A stretch of DNA of 64,000 bases, from the NCBI RefSeq assembly GCF_001751365.1, contig NZ_LJGT01000040.1, positions 1,035,696-1,099,695 of the forward strand, in the 5' to 3' direction. Numbering within the stretch: position 1 is the stretch's first letter; the number at the start of each line of letters is the position of its first letter. This DNA comes from Streptomyces abyssalis (GTDB taxonomy: Bacteria; Actinomycetota; Actinomycetes; Streptomycetales; Streptomycetaceae). A model generated the notes under the pieces. It was not told where the DNA came from and did not search any database. It was given only the letters and a program-made list of their open reading frames with translations. The position numbers and the translations under genes are program-made. Positions 52,084 through 61,851 of the stretch are shown here, one piece after another.

Positions 52084-54251
52084 GCGAACGTCCCCGTGAC
52101 CCGGGCCGTGAAGGCGGCAGCAACCACAAGGGCAAGTCCGGCAGCAGCGGCAAGGGCAGCGGCAGCGGCAAGCCCCCCGTGGGCGGCCGCCCCAAGGGCG
52201 TGAGCTCCCCGAAGCCCGTCAGGTCCCCGAAGCCCGCCGGCACCTCCCCGGCCAGGACCGCCAAGTCCGCGGCCAGGCTCGGCAAGCCGGCCAAGCCCGC
52301 TCGTACGTCCGCTCGTACATCCGGCGGCGGCACCAGGCCGCCCGTGCCCGCCCAGGTCGCGAAGCTGCGGCTCGCGCGCGCCAGGCCCCGGCTGCGGCTG
52401 ATCGCCTTCGGCCTCACCCTGATCATGCTGGCGTTCACCGCCCGGCTGCTCCAGGTGCAGGCCGTCGACGCCAGCGCCTTCGCCGACAAGGCTGCGGTCA
52501 ACCGCTACATCACCGTGCCCCTCGCCGCCGAGCGCGGCACCATCTCCTCGCGTGACGGCGCGGCGCTGGCCACGACCGTCGACGCCTACGACGTCACGGC
52601 CGACCCGTACCTCTTCACGCCCAAGCAGACCGGCGTCCCGGACGCGCCCGAGCGCGCCGCCGCCCTCCTGGCGCCCGTACTCCACGAGGACGAGCAGGAG
52701 CTCACCGAGAAGCTGTCCAAGAAGGACACCCGCTACGTGCTCCTCGCCCGCCAGCAGTCACCGCGCACCTGGACGCGGATCAAGAAGCTCAAGAAGGAGG
52801 TCGCCGAGAAGGCGGCCGAGGCGGGCAGGCCGGCGGGCTCGGCCGGCGCGGAGGAGTCCGCGGCCGGCCGCGCGGGCGAAGCGGCCGACGTCCTCGCGGG
52901 CGTCTACCGCGAGAAGCACCCCAAACGCGTCTACCCGAACAGGGAACTGGCCTCCTCCGTCCTCGGCTTCGTCAACTCCGAGGGCAAGGGCGGCGCCGGC
53001 ATCGAAGCCCTGCTGGACAAGAAGCTCGCGGGCAAGGACGGCAAGATCACCTATGCCCAGTCGGGCGGCCGTCAGGTCCCCACCGCGGGCGTACGCGAAC
53101 ACCCGGCCCGCGCCGGCGCGGACGTGCAGCTCACCCTCGACCGCGACATCCAGTGGGCCGCGCAGCAGGCCATCAGCGAGCAGGTCGAGGAGTCCGACGC
53201 CGACAGCGGCTACGTGGTCGTCCAGGACACCCGCACCGGTGAGCTCCTCTCCATGGCCAGCGCCCCCGACTTCGACCCGAACGACATCTCACGCGCCGAC
53301 CCGAAGGCACTCGGCAACGCCGCGGCCCAGGACGTGTACGAGCCGGGCTCCACCAGCAAGGTGATGTCGATGGCGGCAGTCCTCGAAGAGAACAAGGCCA
53401 CGCCTCTCACGGAAGTCACCGTGCCCAACCGGCTCAAGCGGGCCGACCGCGCCTTCGCCGACGACGTCGACCACGAGACCTGGCACCTGACGCTCAACGG
53501 CGTACTGGCCAAGTCCAGCAACATCGGCACGATCCTCGCCACGGAGCAGCTGGGGAAGGACCAGAAGGAAGCCAACAGGGTCCTGTACCGCTACATGAGC
53601 AAGTTCGGAATCGGCAGGCCCACCGGGCTCGGGCTGCCGGGCGCCACGTCCGGGATCCTCGAGAAGCCGGGCAAGTGGAGCGCCTCGCAGCAGTACACGA
53701 TCCCGTTCGGCCAGGGGCTGTCGCTGAACGCCGTGCAGGCCGCCTCGATCTACTCCACGATCGCCAACGGCGGTGTGCGCAACGTGCCTTCGCTCGTACG
53801 GGGAACGACCGGCGCCGACGGCGACTTCACGCCCGCACCCGAACCCGGCGAGCGCCGCGTGGTCAGCGAGAAGACCGCGAAGACCCTCGCCAGGATGCTG
53901 GAGTCGGTCGTCAGCGACATGGAGGGCACCGGCACCACGGCGAAGATCCCGGGCTACCGCGTGGCCGGCAAGACAGGTACGGCCAACCGGGTAGATCCCG
54001 ACAGCGGCCGCTACGACGGGTACACCTCGTCCTTCGCCGGCTTCGCCCCCGCAGACAAGCCCCGCGTGACGGTCTACTGCGCCGTGCAGAACCCGAAGAA
54101 GGGAAGCTACTTCGGCAGCGACGTCTGCGGCCCGGTCTACAAGAAGGTCATGAAGTTCGCCCTGAAGTCCCTGCAGATCCCCCCGACCGGCGCAACGGCC
54201 GACCCCCTGCCTGTAAGCGCCGAGAAGGACCGCAAGAAGAAGGACCGATGA
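52080..54251 (+). CDS. ftsI: Penicillin-binding protein FtsI (PBP3-type transpeptidase)
   Basis: A 723-residue class B PBP, the septal transpeptidase. The N-terminal ~95 residues are a basic, Gly/Ser/Lys/Pro-rich cytoplasmic extension. A transmembrane helix (LIAFGLTLIMLAFTARLLQV) precedes the PBP dimerisation domain. Transpeptidase motifs are SxxK at Ser424-Lys427 (PGSTSKVM), SSN at 479-481 and KTGT at 631-634. The GTG start overlaps the ftsL stop. FtsI is not essential for growth in Streptomyces but is needed for sporulation septation. murE follows after 138 bp, with its own promoter-like box. Confidence 0.95.
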   Translation: MSERPRDPGREGGSNHKGKSGSSGKGSGSGKPPVGGRPKGVSSPKPVRSPKPAGTSPARTAKSAARLGKPAKPARTSARTSGGGTRPPVPAQVAKLRLARARPRLRLIAFGLTLIMLAFTARLLQVQAVDASAFADKAAVNRYITVPLAAERGTISSRDGAALATTVDAYDVTADPYLFTPKQTGVPDAPERAAALLAPVLHEDEQELTEKLSKKDTRYVLLARQQSPRTWTRIKKLKKEVAEKAAEAGRPAGSAGAEESAAGRAGEAADVLAGVYREKHPKRVYPNRELASSVLGFVNSEGKGGAGIEALLDKKLAGKDGKITYAQSGGRQVPTAGVREHPARAGADVQLTLDRDIQWAAQQAISEQVEESDADSGYVVVQDTRTGELLSMASAPDFDPNDISRADPKALGNAAAQDVYEPGSTSKVMSMAAVLEENKATPLTEVTVPNRLKRADRAFADDVDHETWHLTLNGVLAKSSNIGTILATEQLGKDQKEANRVLYRYMSKFGIGRPTGLGLPGATSGILEKPGKWSASQQYTIPFGQGLSLNAVQAASIYSTIANGGVRNVPSLVRGTTGADGDFTPAPEPGERRVVSEKTAKTLARMLESVVSDMEGTGTTAKIPGYRVAGKTGTANRVDPDSGRYDGYTSSFAGFAPADKPRVTVYCAVQNPKKGSYFGSDVCGPVYKKVMKFALKSLQIPPTGATADPLPVSAEKDRKKKDR

Positions 54252-54376
54252 GCCGGAAAGACCGCCCGCCGGCGTCCCGCCCGCCGCGTCGCCGCCCACT
54301 CCCCGGACCGGTACGACCCGCCGGACGACGCCCCTCCGTGACGCCCCTCGCTTCGCGGCACGGCCCTCCCGCCCGG

Positions 54377-54382
54377 TACGCT
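54377..54382 (+). promoter_or_regulatory. Putative -10 box (TACGCT) for murE
   Basis: TACGCT ends 7 nt before the murE GTG and no ribosome site is visible, so an internal leaderless promoter within the dcw cluster is likely. Confidence 0.42.
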
Positions 54383-54389
54383 CACCGCC

Positions 54390-56111
54390 GTGCCACAAGC
54401 TGATCAGAACTCCCTCTCGCCCTCGGCGGGAGGCCCTCAAGCCTCTGCCTCTCCGGAGACGGCTCCCGGGACGACCAAAGAGGTCACCTCGGGAGCGCCC
54501 CGGCCCGCGCACGTACGGCCCGTCCCCCTCGCGGAGCTGGCCCGCCTGCTGAAGACCGCCGCCCCACAGGGCGCGGAGGAAGCCGCGGCGACCGGCATCA
54601 CCCACGACTCACGAGCCGTACGGCCCGGCGACGTCTACGCGGCGCTGCCCGGCGCACGCTTCCACGGTGCCGACTTCGCCTCGCAGGCCGCCAGCCTCGG
54701 CGCCGTAGCGGTGCTCACCGACCCGGCGGGCACCGAACGCTCGGCCGAGTTCGGCCTGCCGGTTCTCACCGTGCCTGACCCCCGGGCCCGTATGGGTGCA
54801 CTGGCCGCGGCGATCTACGGCGAGCCGGGCAGGGACCTGCTGCAGATCGGCATCACCGGCACCTCCGGGAAGACCACCACCGCCTACCTGGTGGACGGCG
54901 GGCTCCGCAAGGCGGCCGAGAAGGCAGGCGAGCTGACGGGGCTGATCGGCACCGTCGAGTCCCGGATCGGGGACGAGCGGCTGAAGTCCGAACGCACCAC
55001 CCCGGAGGCCACCGACCTCCAGGCCCTCTTCGCCGTCATGCGGGAACGCGGCGTCACAGCCGTGGCCATGGAGGTCTCCAGTCACGCGCTGGTGCTCGGC
55101 CGGGTGGACGGCTGCGTCTTCGACATCGCCGTCTTCAACAACCTCAGCCCCGAACACCTGGACTTCCACCCGGACATGGAGGACTACTTCCGGGCGAAGC
55201 GGCAGCTGTTCACACGCGCGCGCTCCCGCGCGGGCGTGGTCAACATCGACGACGAGTACGGACAGCGGCTGGTGACCGAGTCCGAGGTGCCCGTCACGAC
55301 GTTCTCCGCCGAGGGGCACCCCGATGCCGACTGGCGTGCCCAGGACGTCGAAGTGGGCCCGCTCGGCTCCACGTTCACCGCGGTGGGGCCCAAGGACGAG
55401 TCCGTACGGGCCGCCGCCCCCATCGCCGGACCTTTCAACGTCGCCAACGCGCTCGCCGCGCTCACCGCCCTCGTCGCCGCGGGCATCGACCCGCAGACGG
55501 CGGCCGACGGCATCGCGTCCGTGCCGGGCGTACCGGGGCGGCTGGAGCGCGTCGACGCCGGGCAGGACTACCTCGCGATCGTCGACTACGCGCACAAGCC
55601 CGACGCCGTCGAATCCGTGCTCTACGCGATCCAGAAGGTCACCGAGGGCCGGGTGCACGCCGTCCTCGGCTGCGGCGGCGACCGCGACCCGCACAAGCGC
55701 AACGCCATGGGCTCCGCGCTCGCGCGGCTGTCCGACACAGCAGTGCTGACCTCCGACAACCCGCGCACCGAGGACCCTCTCGCGATCCTTGCCACCATGC
55801 TCGCGGGCGCGGCCGAGGTGCCCGCGTACGACCGCGGCACCGTACTGCTGGAGGAGGACAGAGCCGCAGCGATCCGTCTCGCGGTCGACCGCGCCGAACC
55901 CGGCGACACCGTGATCGTGCTCGGAAAGGGGCACGAGCAGGGGCAGGACATCGCCGGGGTCGTCAGACCGTTCGACGACACCCTCGTGCTGCGCGAAGCC
56001 ATCCGGGACAAGCAGGAAGCGTCCGTCGCGGCGCCGGCGGCGGCAGTGCCGGCCGGCACGACCGCGAAGAGCAGCACCACACCCCAAGGGACAGACGCCG
56101 AAGACCGATGA
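54390..56111 (+). CDS. murE: UDP-MurNAc-tripeptide synthetase MurE
   Basis: A 573-residue Mur ligase that adds diaminopimelate to UDP-MurNAc-L-Ala-D-Glu. ATP site GITGTSGKTTTAYL; substrate residues in TTPEATDL, EVSSHALVLGR and NLSPEHLDFH; VDYAHKPDAV; and the DAP-recognition motif SDNPRTEDP. The N-terminal ~45 residues and C-terminal ~30 residues are low-complexity additions. Streptomyces walls contain LL-DAP, so that isomer is the expected substrate. The GTG start follows a TACGCT -10 box by 7 nt. The stop overlaps murF by 4 bp. Confidence 0.95.
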   Translation: MPQADQNSLSPSAGGPQASASPETAPGTTKEVTSGAPRPAHVRPVPLAELARLLKTAAPQGAEEAAATGITHDSRAVRPGDVYAALPGARFHGADFASQAASLGAVAVLTDPAGTERSAEFGLPVLTVPDPRARMGALAAAIYGEPGRDLLQIGITGTSGKTTTAYLVDGGLRKAAEKAGELTGLIGTVESRIGDERLKSERTTPEATDLQALFAVMRERGVTAVAMEVSSHALVLGRVDGCVFDIAVFNNLSPEHLDFHPDMEDYFRAKRQLFTRARSRAGVVNIDDEYGQRLVTESEVPVTTFSAEGHPDADWRAQDVEVGPLGSTFTAVGPKDESVRAAAPIAGPFNVANALAALTALVAAGIDPQTAADGIASVPGVPGRLERVDAGQDYLAIVDYAHKPDAVESVLYAIQKVTEGRVHAVLGCGGDRDPHKRNAMGSALARLSDTAVLTSDNPRTEDPLAILATMLAGAAEVPAYDRGTVLLEEDRAAAIRLAVDRAEPGDTVIVLGKGHEQGQDIAGVVRPFDDTLVLREAIRDKQEASVAAPAAAVPAGTTAKSSTTPQGTDAEDR

Positions 56112-57544
56112 TCCCCCTATCCCTCGCCGAGATCGCCGCTGTCGTCGAAGGACAGCAGAGCGACATACCGGATCCCGACGCCCAGGTCACAGGCCCCGTC
56201 GTCATCGACTCACGGAAAGTGGCCGAAGGCAGTCTCTTCGCAGCCTTCGCGGGTGAACGCGCCGACGGACACGACTTCGCACGCGGTGCGGTCGAGTCGG
56301 GTGCCGTTGCCGTGCTGGCCACCCGGCCGGTCGGCGTACCGGCCGTCGTCGTCGACGACGTCACCCGCGCACTGGGTGCCCTGGCCAGGCACGCGGTCGA
56401 ACGGCTGGGCACGCAGGTCGTCGCGCTCACCGGCTCCGCCGGGAAGACCAGCACCAAGGACCTCATCGCCCAGCTGCTGGAGCAGCTCGGGCCGACGGTG
56501 TGGACGCCCGGCTCGCTCAACAACGAGATCGGGCTGCCCCTCACCGCCCTGCGCGCCGAATCCGGCACCCGCCACCTCGTACTGGAGATGGGCGCACGCG
56601 GCGTGGGCCACATCCGTTACCTCGCGCAGCTCACCCCGCCGCGCATCGGAGTCGTGCTCAACGTCGGGACGGCGCACATCGGCGAGTTCGGCGGCCGTGA
56701 GCAGATCGCCGTCGCGAAGGGCGAACTGGTGGAGGCCCTGCCGCCCGCGGAAGCGGACGGCGGCAGCGGCGGCGTCGCCGTGCTCAACGCCGACGACCCT
56801 CTCGTACGGGCCATGAGCGAGCGCACCAGCGCCCGTGTCGTGCTCTTCGGCGAGGCCGCGGACGCTCACGTACGTGCCGAGAATGTCCGGCTCACCGACC
56901 GGGGACAGCCCACTTTCACGCTTCGAACACCCACCGGGTGCGGTGACGTGACCATGCGCCTGTACGGTGAGCACCACGTGTCGAACGCGCTCGCCGCGGC
57001 GGCCGTCGCCCACGAACTGGGCATGCCCGCCGGGGACATCGCCACCGCGCTCTCCGCCGCGGGCACGCTCTCGCGTTGGCGGATGGAGGTCACCGAGCGC
57101 GCCGATGGAGTCACGGTCGTCAATGACGCCTACAACGCCAACCCCGAGTCGACACGGGCCGCGCTCCGCGCGCTGGCCGCGATGGGTCGGGGCCGGCGGA
57201 CCTGGGCGGTGCTCGGTGAGATGGCCGAGCTCGGCGACGAGTCGCTTGCCGAGCACGACGCGGTCGGACGGCTCGCCGTCCGGCTCAACGTCAGCAAGCT
57301 CGTGGCGGTGGGTGGCCAGGAGGCCGTCTGGCTGGACATGGGCGCGAAGAACGAGGGTTCGTGGGGTGAGGAGTCGGTGCACGTGTCCGACGCTGAGGCG
57401 GCGGTCGAGCTCTTGCGGAGCGAACTGCGCCCGGGGGATGTCGTACTGGTGAAGGCTTCCCGTTCGGTGGGTCTGGAGCGCGTCGCGGACGCGCTGGCGG
57501 AGCCCGGGACCGACGAGGGTGAGGTCGCCGCCCGATGGGTATGA
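56108..57544 (+). CDS. murF: UDP-MurNAc-pentapeptide synthetase MurF
   Basis: A 478-residue Mur ligase joining D-Ala-D-Ala to the UDP-MurNAc tripeptide. Blocks: VVIDSRKVAEGSLFAAF, P-loop ALTGSAGKTSTKDLI, GSLNNEIGLPLTAL, EMGARGVGHI, LNVGTAHIGEFG, NDAYNANPES and VLGEMAELGD. The ATG overlaps the murE stop as ATGA; the 3' end overlaps mraY. Together with its neighbours it makes the cytoplasmic peptidoglycan precursor. Confidence 0.96.
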   Translation: MIPLSLAEIAAVVEGQQSDIPDPDAQVTGPVVIDSRKVAEGSLFAAFAGERADGHDFARGAVESGAVAVLATRPVGVPAVVVDDVTRALGALARHAVERLGTQVVALTGSAGKTSTKDLIAQLLEQLGPTVWTPGSLNNEIGLPLTALRAESGTRHLVLEMGARGVGHIRYLAQLTPPRIGVVLNVGTAHIGEFGGREQIAVAKGELVEALPPAEADGGSGGVAVLNADDPLVRAMSERTSARVVLFGEAADAHVRAENVRLTDRGQPTFTLRTPTGCGDVTMRLYGEHHVSNALAAAAVAHELGMPAGDIATALSAAGTLSRWRMEVTERADGVTVVNDAYNANPESTRAALRALAAMGRGRRTWAVLGEMAELGDESLAEHDAVGRLAVRLNVSKLVAVGGQEAVWLDMGAKNEGSWGEESVHVSDAEAAVELLRSELRPGDVVLVKASRSVGLERVADALAEPGTDEGEVAARWV

Positions 57545-58605
57545 GCCAGATCCTCTTCTCGGGAGTCATCGGACTCTTCCTGTCCCTGATCGGGACTCCT
57601 CTGCTGATCAAACTGCTCGCGAGCAGAGGCTACGGACAGTTCATCCGTGACGACGGACCTCAGAACCACCACAGCAAGCGCGGCACCCCGACGATGGGCG
57701 GCATCGCCTTCATCCTGGCCACGGTCGCCGCGTACGCCCTCACCAAGGTGCTGACCGGCAGTCAGCCGAGCTTCTCCGGTGTGCTGGTGCTCTTCCTCTT
57801 CGCCGGCATGGGCCTCGTCGGCTTCCTCGACGACTACATCAAGATCGTCAAGCAGCGCAGCCTCGGCCTGCGGGCCAAGGCGAAGATGGCCGGACAGCTC
57901 ATCGTCGGCACCTCGTTCGCGGTGCTCTCGCTGAACTTCCCCAACCTCCGCCTGCTGACGCCGGCTTCCACCAAGCTCTCCTTCACCCAGGACTTCGGCT
58001 GGTCGCTGGGCCCGGTCATCTTCGTCATCTGGGCCCTGTTCATGATCCTCGCCATGTCCAACGGCGTGAATCTGACGGACGGTCTGGACGGTCTGGCCAC
58101 CGGCGCCTCCGTGATGGTCTTCGGCGCGTACGTCTTCATCTGCGTCTGGGAGTACCAGGAATCCTGCGCCAACCCCTTCACTGCGGGCCCGGGTTGCTAC
58201 GAGGTCCGGGACCCGCTCGATCTGGCGGTCGTCGCGGCCGCGCTGATGGGGGCCTGCTTCGGCTTCCTGTGGTGGAACACCTCGCCCGCCAAGATCTTCA
58301 TGGGCGACACCGGCTCGCTCGCGCTGGGAGGCGCCCTCGCCGGGCTCGCCATCTGTTCCCGCACGGAGCTGCTGCTGGCGATCCTCGGCGGGCTCTTCGT
58401 CCTCATCACCATGTCCGTCGTCATCCAGGTCGGCTCCTTCCGGCTCACGGGCAAGCGGGTGTTCAAGATGGCGCCGCTACAGCACCACTTCGAACTGAAG
58501 GGCTGGTCCGAGGTCCTTGTCGTGGTCCGCTTCTGGATCATCCAGGGCATGTGCGCCATCCTCGGCGTCGGGATCTTCTACGCAGGGTGGGCGGCCAGCA
58601 AGTGA
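57541..58605 (+). CDS. mraY: Phospho-MurNAc-pentapeptide transferase MraY
   Basis: A 354-residue ten-helix membrane enzyme producing lipid I from UDP-MurNAc-pentapeptide and undecaprenyl phosphate. Catalytic and Mg-binding blocks: GTPTMGGIAF, FLDDYIKIVKQRSLGL (Asp-Asp), NGVNLTDGLDGLATG (Asn/Asp), FMGDTGSLALGG and PLQHHFELKGW. The ATG at 57541 overlaps the murF stop as ATGA; an ATG 6 bp upstream would add two residues. Target of tunicamycin-type and muraymycin antibiotics in the family. The stop overlaps murD as GTGA. Confidence 0.95.
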   Translation: MSQILFSGVIGLFLSLIGTPLLIKLLASRGYGQFIRDDGPQNHHSKRGTPTMGGIAFILATVAAYALTKVLTGSQPSFSGVLVLFLFAGMGLVGFLDDYIKIVKQRSLGLRAKAKMAGQLIVGTSFAVLSLNFPNLRLLTPASTKLSFTQDFGWSLGPVIFVIWALFMILAMSNGVNLTDGLDGLATGASVMVFGAYVFICVWEYQESCANPFTAGPGCYEVRDPLDLAVVAAALMGACFGFLWWNTSPAKIFMGDTGSLALGGALAGLAICSRTELLLAILGGLFVLITMSVVIQVGSFRLTGKRVFKMAPLQHHFELKGWSEVLVVVRFWIIQGMCAILGVGIFYAGWAASK

Positions 58606-60089
58606 ACGACCGGCACGACCCCTTGGGCTCCGAGGACATCCGCGGTGCGGCGGACGGGGAGACTCTGCGGGACAGGCATGTGACGGTCGCGGGGCTCGGG
58701 GTCAGTGGCATCAGCGCGGCTCGTGCCCTGAGGCGGATGGGCGCTCAGGTCACCGTCGTCGACGGCGGTGACAGCGACGCGCACCGGGCGCGCGCAGTCG
58801 AACTCGGCGCCCAGGACGTGACCGTGCGCCTCGCGGACGCGGAGAACCTGCCCGCGGGTACTGATCTGATCGTCACATCACCCGGCTGGAAACCGCAGAG
58901 CCCGCTCTTCACGGCAGCCGGTGCAGCAGGCGTACCCGTATGGGGTGACGTGGAGTTGGCGTGGCGGCTGCGCGCCGCCCGGTCCGCCCCGCCCGCGCCC
59001 TGGCTCGCCGTCACCGGCACCAACGGCAAGACGACCACGGTGCAGATGCTCGCCTCGATCCTCGGTGCCGCGGGCCTGCGGGCACCCGCCGTCGGCAACA
59101 TCGGCACCCCCCTGATCGACGTCGTCCTGGCCGAAGAGCCCCCGGACGTGCTCGCTGTGGAGCTCTCCAGCTACCAGCTCCACTGGGCTCCGAGCCTTCG
59201 CGCGCACTCGGCCGCCGTGCTCAACCTCGCCCCCGACCACCTCGACTGGCACGGCTCGATGGAGGCGTACGCCGCCGACAAGGGCCGTGTCTACGAAGGC
59301 AATCAGGTCGCCTGCGTCTACAACTGCGCCGACCCCGCGACCGAAGAACTCGTTCGGCGTGCGGATGTGGAGGAGGGCTGCCGCGCCGTCGGCTTCACGC
59401 TCGGCACCCCGGGCCCGTCCGAACTCGGCGTCGTGGACGGCATCCTGGTGGACCGCGCCTTCGTCGAGAACCGCCGTGAACAGGCGCAGGAGCTCGCAGA
59501 GGTCTCCGACGTCACCCCGGCCGCGCCCCACAACATCGCCAACGCCCTTGCCGCCGCCGCTCTCGCACGCGCCTACGGTGTCCCGCCCGCGGCCGTACGG
59601 GACGGGCTGCGCGCCTTCCGCCCCGACGCGCACCGCATCGCGCACGTCGCGGACATCGACGGCGTCGCCTACGTCGACGACTCCAAGGCGACCAACACCC
59701 ATGCCACACAGGCGTCGCTGGCCGCGTACGACTCGATCGTGTGGATCGCGGGCGGCCTCGCGAAGGGCGCCACATTCGACGAACTCGTACGGGAATCGGC
59801 GCCGCGTCTGCGCGGTGCGGTCCTCATCGGCGCCGACCGTCACCTCATCCACGAAGCCCTCACGCGACACGCCCCGGATGTCCCGGTGGTGGACCTGGCG
59901 CGGACCGACACTGGGGCGATGGCTGCGGCAGTCCATGAAGCGGCGCGGCTCGCCGGTCACGGGGATACGGTGCTGATGGCACCGGCCTGCGCCTCGATGG
60001 ACATGTTCGTCAATTACAACGCGCGCGGTGACGCCTTCACCGACGCGGTGCGTGCACTGGCAGCGGCCGGCGCACACGACGTGGAGTAG
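58602..60089 (+). CDS. murD: UDP-MurNAc-L-alanine:D-glutamate ligase MurD
   Basis: A 495-residue Mur ligase. VTVAGLGVSGISAARALRRM is the N-terminal nucleotide-like fold, VTGTNGKTTTVQML the ATP site, ELSSYQLHWAP, NLAPDHLDWHGSME, NIANALAAAALARA and YVDDSKATNTHAT the conserved ligase blocks. The GTG at 58602 overlaps the mraY stop as GTGA; an in-frame extension inside mraY is rejected. A 20-residue hydrophilic N-terminal addition is present. A gap of 52 bp to ftsW contains a good ribosome site. Confidence 0.95.
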   Translation: MNDRHDPLGSEDIRGAADGETLRDRHVTVAGLGVSGISAARALRRMGAQVTVVDGGDSDAHRARAVELGAQDVTVRLADAENLPAGTDLIVTSPGWKPQSPLFTAAGAAGVPVWGDVELAWRLRAARSAPPAPWLAVTGTNGKTTTVQMLASILGAAGLRAPAVGNIGTPLIDVVLAEEPPDVLAVELSSYQLHWAPSLRAHSAAVLNLAPDHLDWHGSMEAYAADKGRVYEGNQVACVYNCADPATEELVRRADVEEGCRAVGFTLGTPGPSELGVVDGILVDRAFVENRREQAQELAEVSDVTPAAPHNIANALAAAALARAYGVPPAAVRDGLRAFRPDAHRIAHVADIDGVAYVDDSKATNTHATQASLAAYDSIVWIAGGLAKGATFDELVRESAPRLRGAVLIGADRHLIHEALTRHAPDVPVVDLARTDTGAMAAAVHEAARLAGHGDTVLMAPACASMDMFVNYNARGDAFTDAVRALAAAGAHDVE

Positions 60090-60141
60090 CCCGCCGGTCC
60101 CGCGGACCGCGTCGCGGGAACAGACGGAGGGGAAGCGACAG

Positions 60142-61845
60142 ATGACGCCCGACAGCGGCACTTCAGCCGTCTCCCTTCCGGGGGCGTCCAAGAGGCGGCA
60201 GCCCGAGGGGAACGGCGCGGGCGCCCCCGGTGACGCTCCTGCCGGCGCGGTCACGGGCACAGTCGGCGCGAGCGGTTCCCGTACCCGGCGGGCGCGGCGG
60301 TGGGTGCTCCGGCGGGTCCTGACGCCGCTGAGGCCCGCGATGACCGGGCTGACGGCGCCGAAGAGGCTCCGGGGGACCGTACCGGGGGTGCCGGCGTTCG
60401 CGGGCGCTCCGCAGCAGTACCAGAACACCGCCGGAACGCTTCTGCTGGCCCGCGAGGTGCAGCGCTCCCGCACGGCCAAGCCCCGCCCGGGCAAGGGCAC
60501 TTCCCCGGCCGCCGCGGGTCCCGGCCGCTCGCTGCGCCCCCGCCGCCCCGTACGGCGCCCTTCCGGCCCAGGCGGCGGCCGCGGTACACCGGCGCTGTTC
60601 GCGAAGGCCAGGCGGGCGTGGGACCGGCCGCTCACCGCGTACTACCTGATCCTCGGCGGCAGCCTCCTGCTCACCGTGCTCGGGCTCGTGATGGTCTTCT
60701 CCGCGTCGCAGATCGAGGCGCTCCAATCAGGCCTGTCCTCCACGTACTTCTTCCGCAAGCAGCTCGTCGCCGCGATCGTGGGCGGCGTACTGCTGCTGGT
60801 CGCCTCCCGTATGCCGATCAGACTGCACCGGGCGCTCGCCTACCCGCTGCTCGCCGTCTCCGTCGTTCTGATGTGCCTCGTACAGGTACCGGGGATGGGG
60901 CACGAGGTGAACGGCAACCGCAACTGGATCTATTTCGGCGGACCGTTCCAGCTGCAGCCCAGCGAATTCGCCAAGCTGGCGCTCGTGCTGTGGGGGGCCG
61001 ACCTGCTCGCGCGCAAGCGTTCCCGGCGGCTGCTGAACCAGTGGAAACACATGCTCGTGCCGCTTGTGCCCGTCGGACTGCTGTTGCTGGGGCTCATCAT
61101 GCTCGGCGGCGACATGGGGACCGCGATCATTCTCACAGCGGTCCTCTTCGGGCTGCTCTGGCTCGCCGGCGCGCCCACCCGGCTGTTCGCCGGAGTGATG
61201 GCGGTGGCCGTCGTCATCGGCGCGTTCCTCATCATGACCAGCCCCAACAGGATGGCCCGGCTGGGCTGCATCGGAGCCACCGACCCCGGCGCCAACGACC
61301 AGTGCTGGCAGGCGGTTCACGGGATCTACGCCCTCGCATCGGGCGGATGGTTCGGTTCCGGACTCGGTGCCAGTGTGGAAAAATGGGGCCAACTCCCGGA
61401 ACCGCACACCGACTTCATCTTCGCCGTGACCGGGGAGGAACTCGGTCTCGCGGGGACGCTGTCGGTGCTCGCTCTCTTCGCGGCTCTAGGCTATGCGGGT
61501 ATCCGCGTGGCCGGACGCACGGAGGAGCCCTTCGTGAGGTATGCCGCGGGAGGTGTGACCACCTGGATCACGGCGCAGGCCGTGGTCAACATCGGTGCGG
61601 TGCTCGGGCTGCTGCCGATCGCCGGTGTCCCCCTCCCGCTGTTCTCCTACGGAGGCTCCGCCCTGCTGCCGACGATGTTCGCCATCGGGTTGCTGATCGC
61701 CTTCGCGCGAAGCGACCCCGCGGCCAGAGCGGCTCTGGCCATGCGGCAGCCTGCTCTGCGGCAGCGCCTGCAGAGAAGGCTGGCAGGGGTGAGAACGAAC
61801 ACGATGAGGCGGCGCGCGGATCGGCGGCCGTCCGGAGAGCGGTGA
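60142..61845 (+). CDS. ftsW: Septal peptidoglycan polymerase FtsW, long N-terminus
   Basis: A 567-residue SEDS-family glycosyltransferase working with FtsI at the septum. About ten helices span residues 165-540; conserved blocks include LVMVFSASQIEAL, NRNWIYFGGPFQLQPSEFAK, GGDMGTAIIL, LASGGWFGSGLGAS, PEPHTDFIFAVTGEELG and GVPLPLFSYGGSAL. Most unusual is an N-terminal cytoplasmic tail of about 165 residues, rich in Arg, Pro and Gly, well beyond normal FtsW. The ATG at 60142 has GGAGGGGAAG upstream. It is followed 6 bp later by murG. Confidence 0.94.
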   Translation: MTPDSGTSAVSLPGASKRRQPEGNGAGAPGDAPAGAVTGTVGASGSRTRRARRWVLRRVLTPLRPAMTGLTAPKRLRGTVPGVPAFAGAPQQYQNTAGTLLLAREVQRSRTAKPRPGKGTSPAAAGPGRSLRPRRPVRRPSGPGGGRGTPALFAKARRAWDRPLTAYYLILGGSLLLTVLGLVMVFSASQIEALQSGLSSTYFFRKQLVAAIVGGVLLLVASRMPIRLHRALAYPLLAVSVVLMCLVQVPGMGHEVNGNRNWIYFGGPFQLQPSEFAKLALVLWGADLLARKRSRRLLNQWKHMLVPLVPVGLLLLGLIMLGGDMGTAIILTAVLFGLLWLAGAPTRLFAGVMAVAVVIGAFLIMTSPNRMARLGCIGATDPGANDQCWQAVHGIYALASGGWFGSGLGASVEKWGQLPEPHTDFIFAVTGEELGLAGTLSVLALFAALGYAGIRVAGRTEEPFVRYAAGGVTTWITAQAVVNIGAVLGLLPIAGVPLPLFSYGGSALLPTMFAIGLLIAFARSDPAARAALAMRQPALRQRLQRRLAGVRTNTMRRRADRRPSGER

Positions 61846-61851
61846 ATCAGA

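Noticed and set aside
54248..54403. 51-codon frame (MSRKDRPPAS...) overlapping the ftsI stop and murE start
   Set aside because: Arg/Pro-only composition with no family resemblance; the ATGA overlap is probably chance. Kept only as a very weak candidate.
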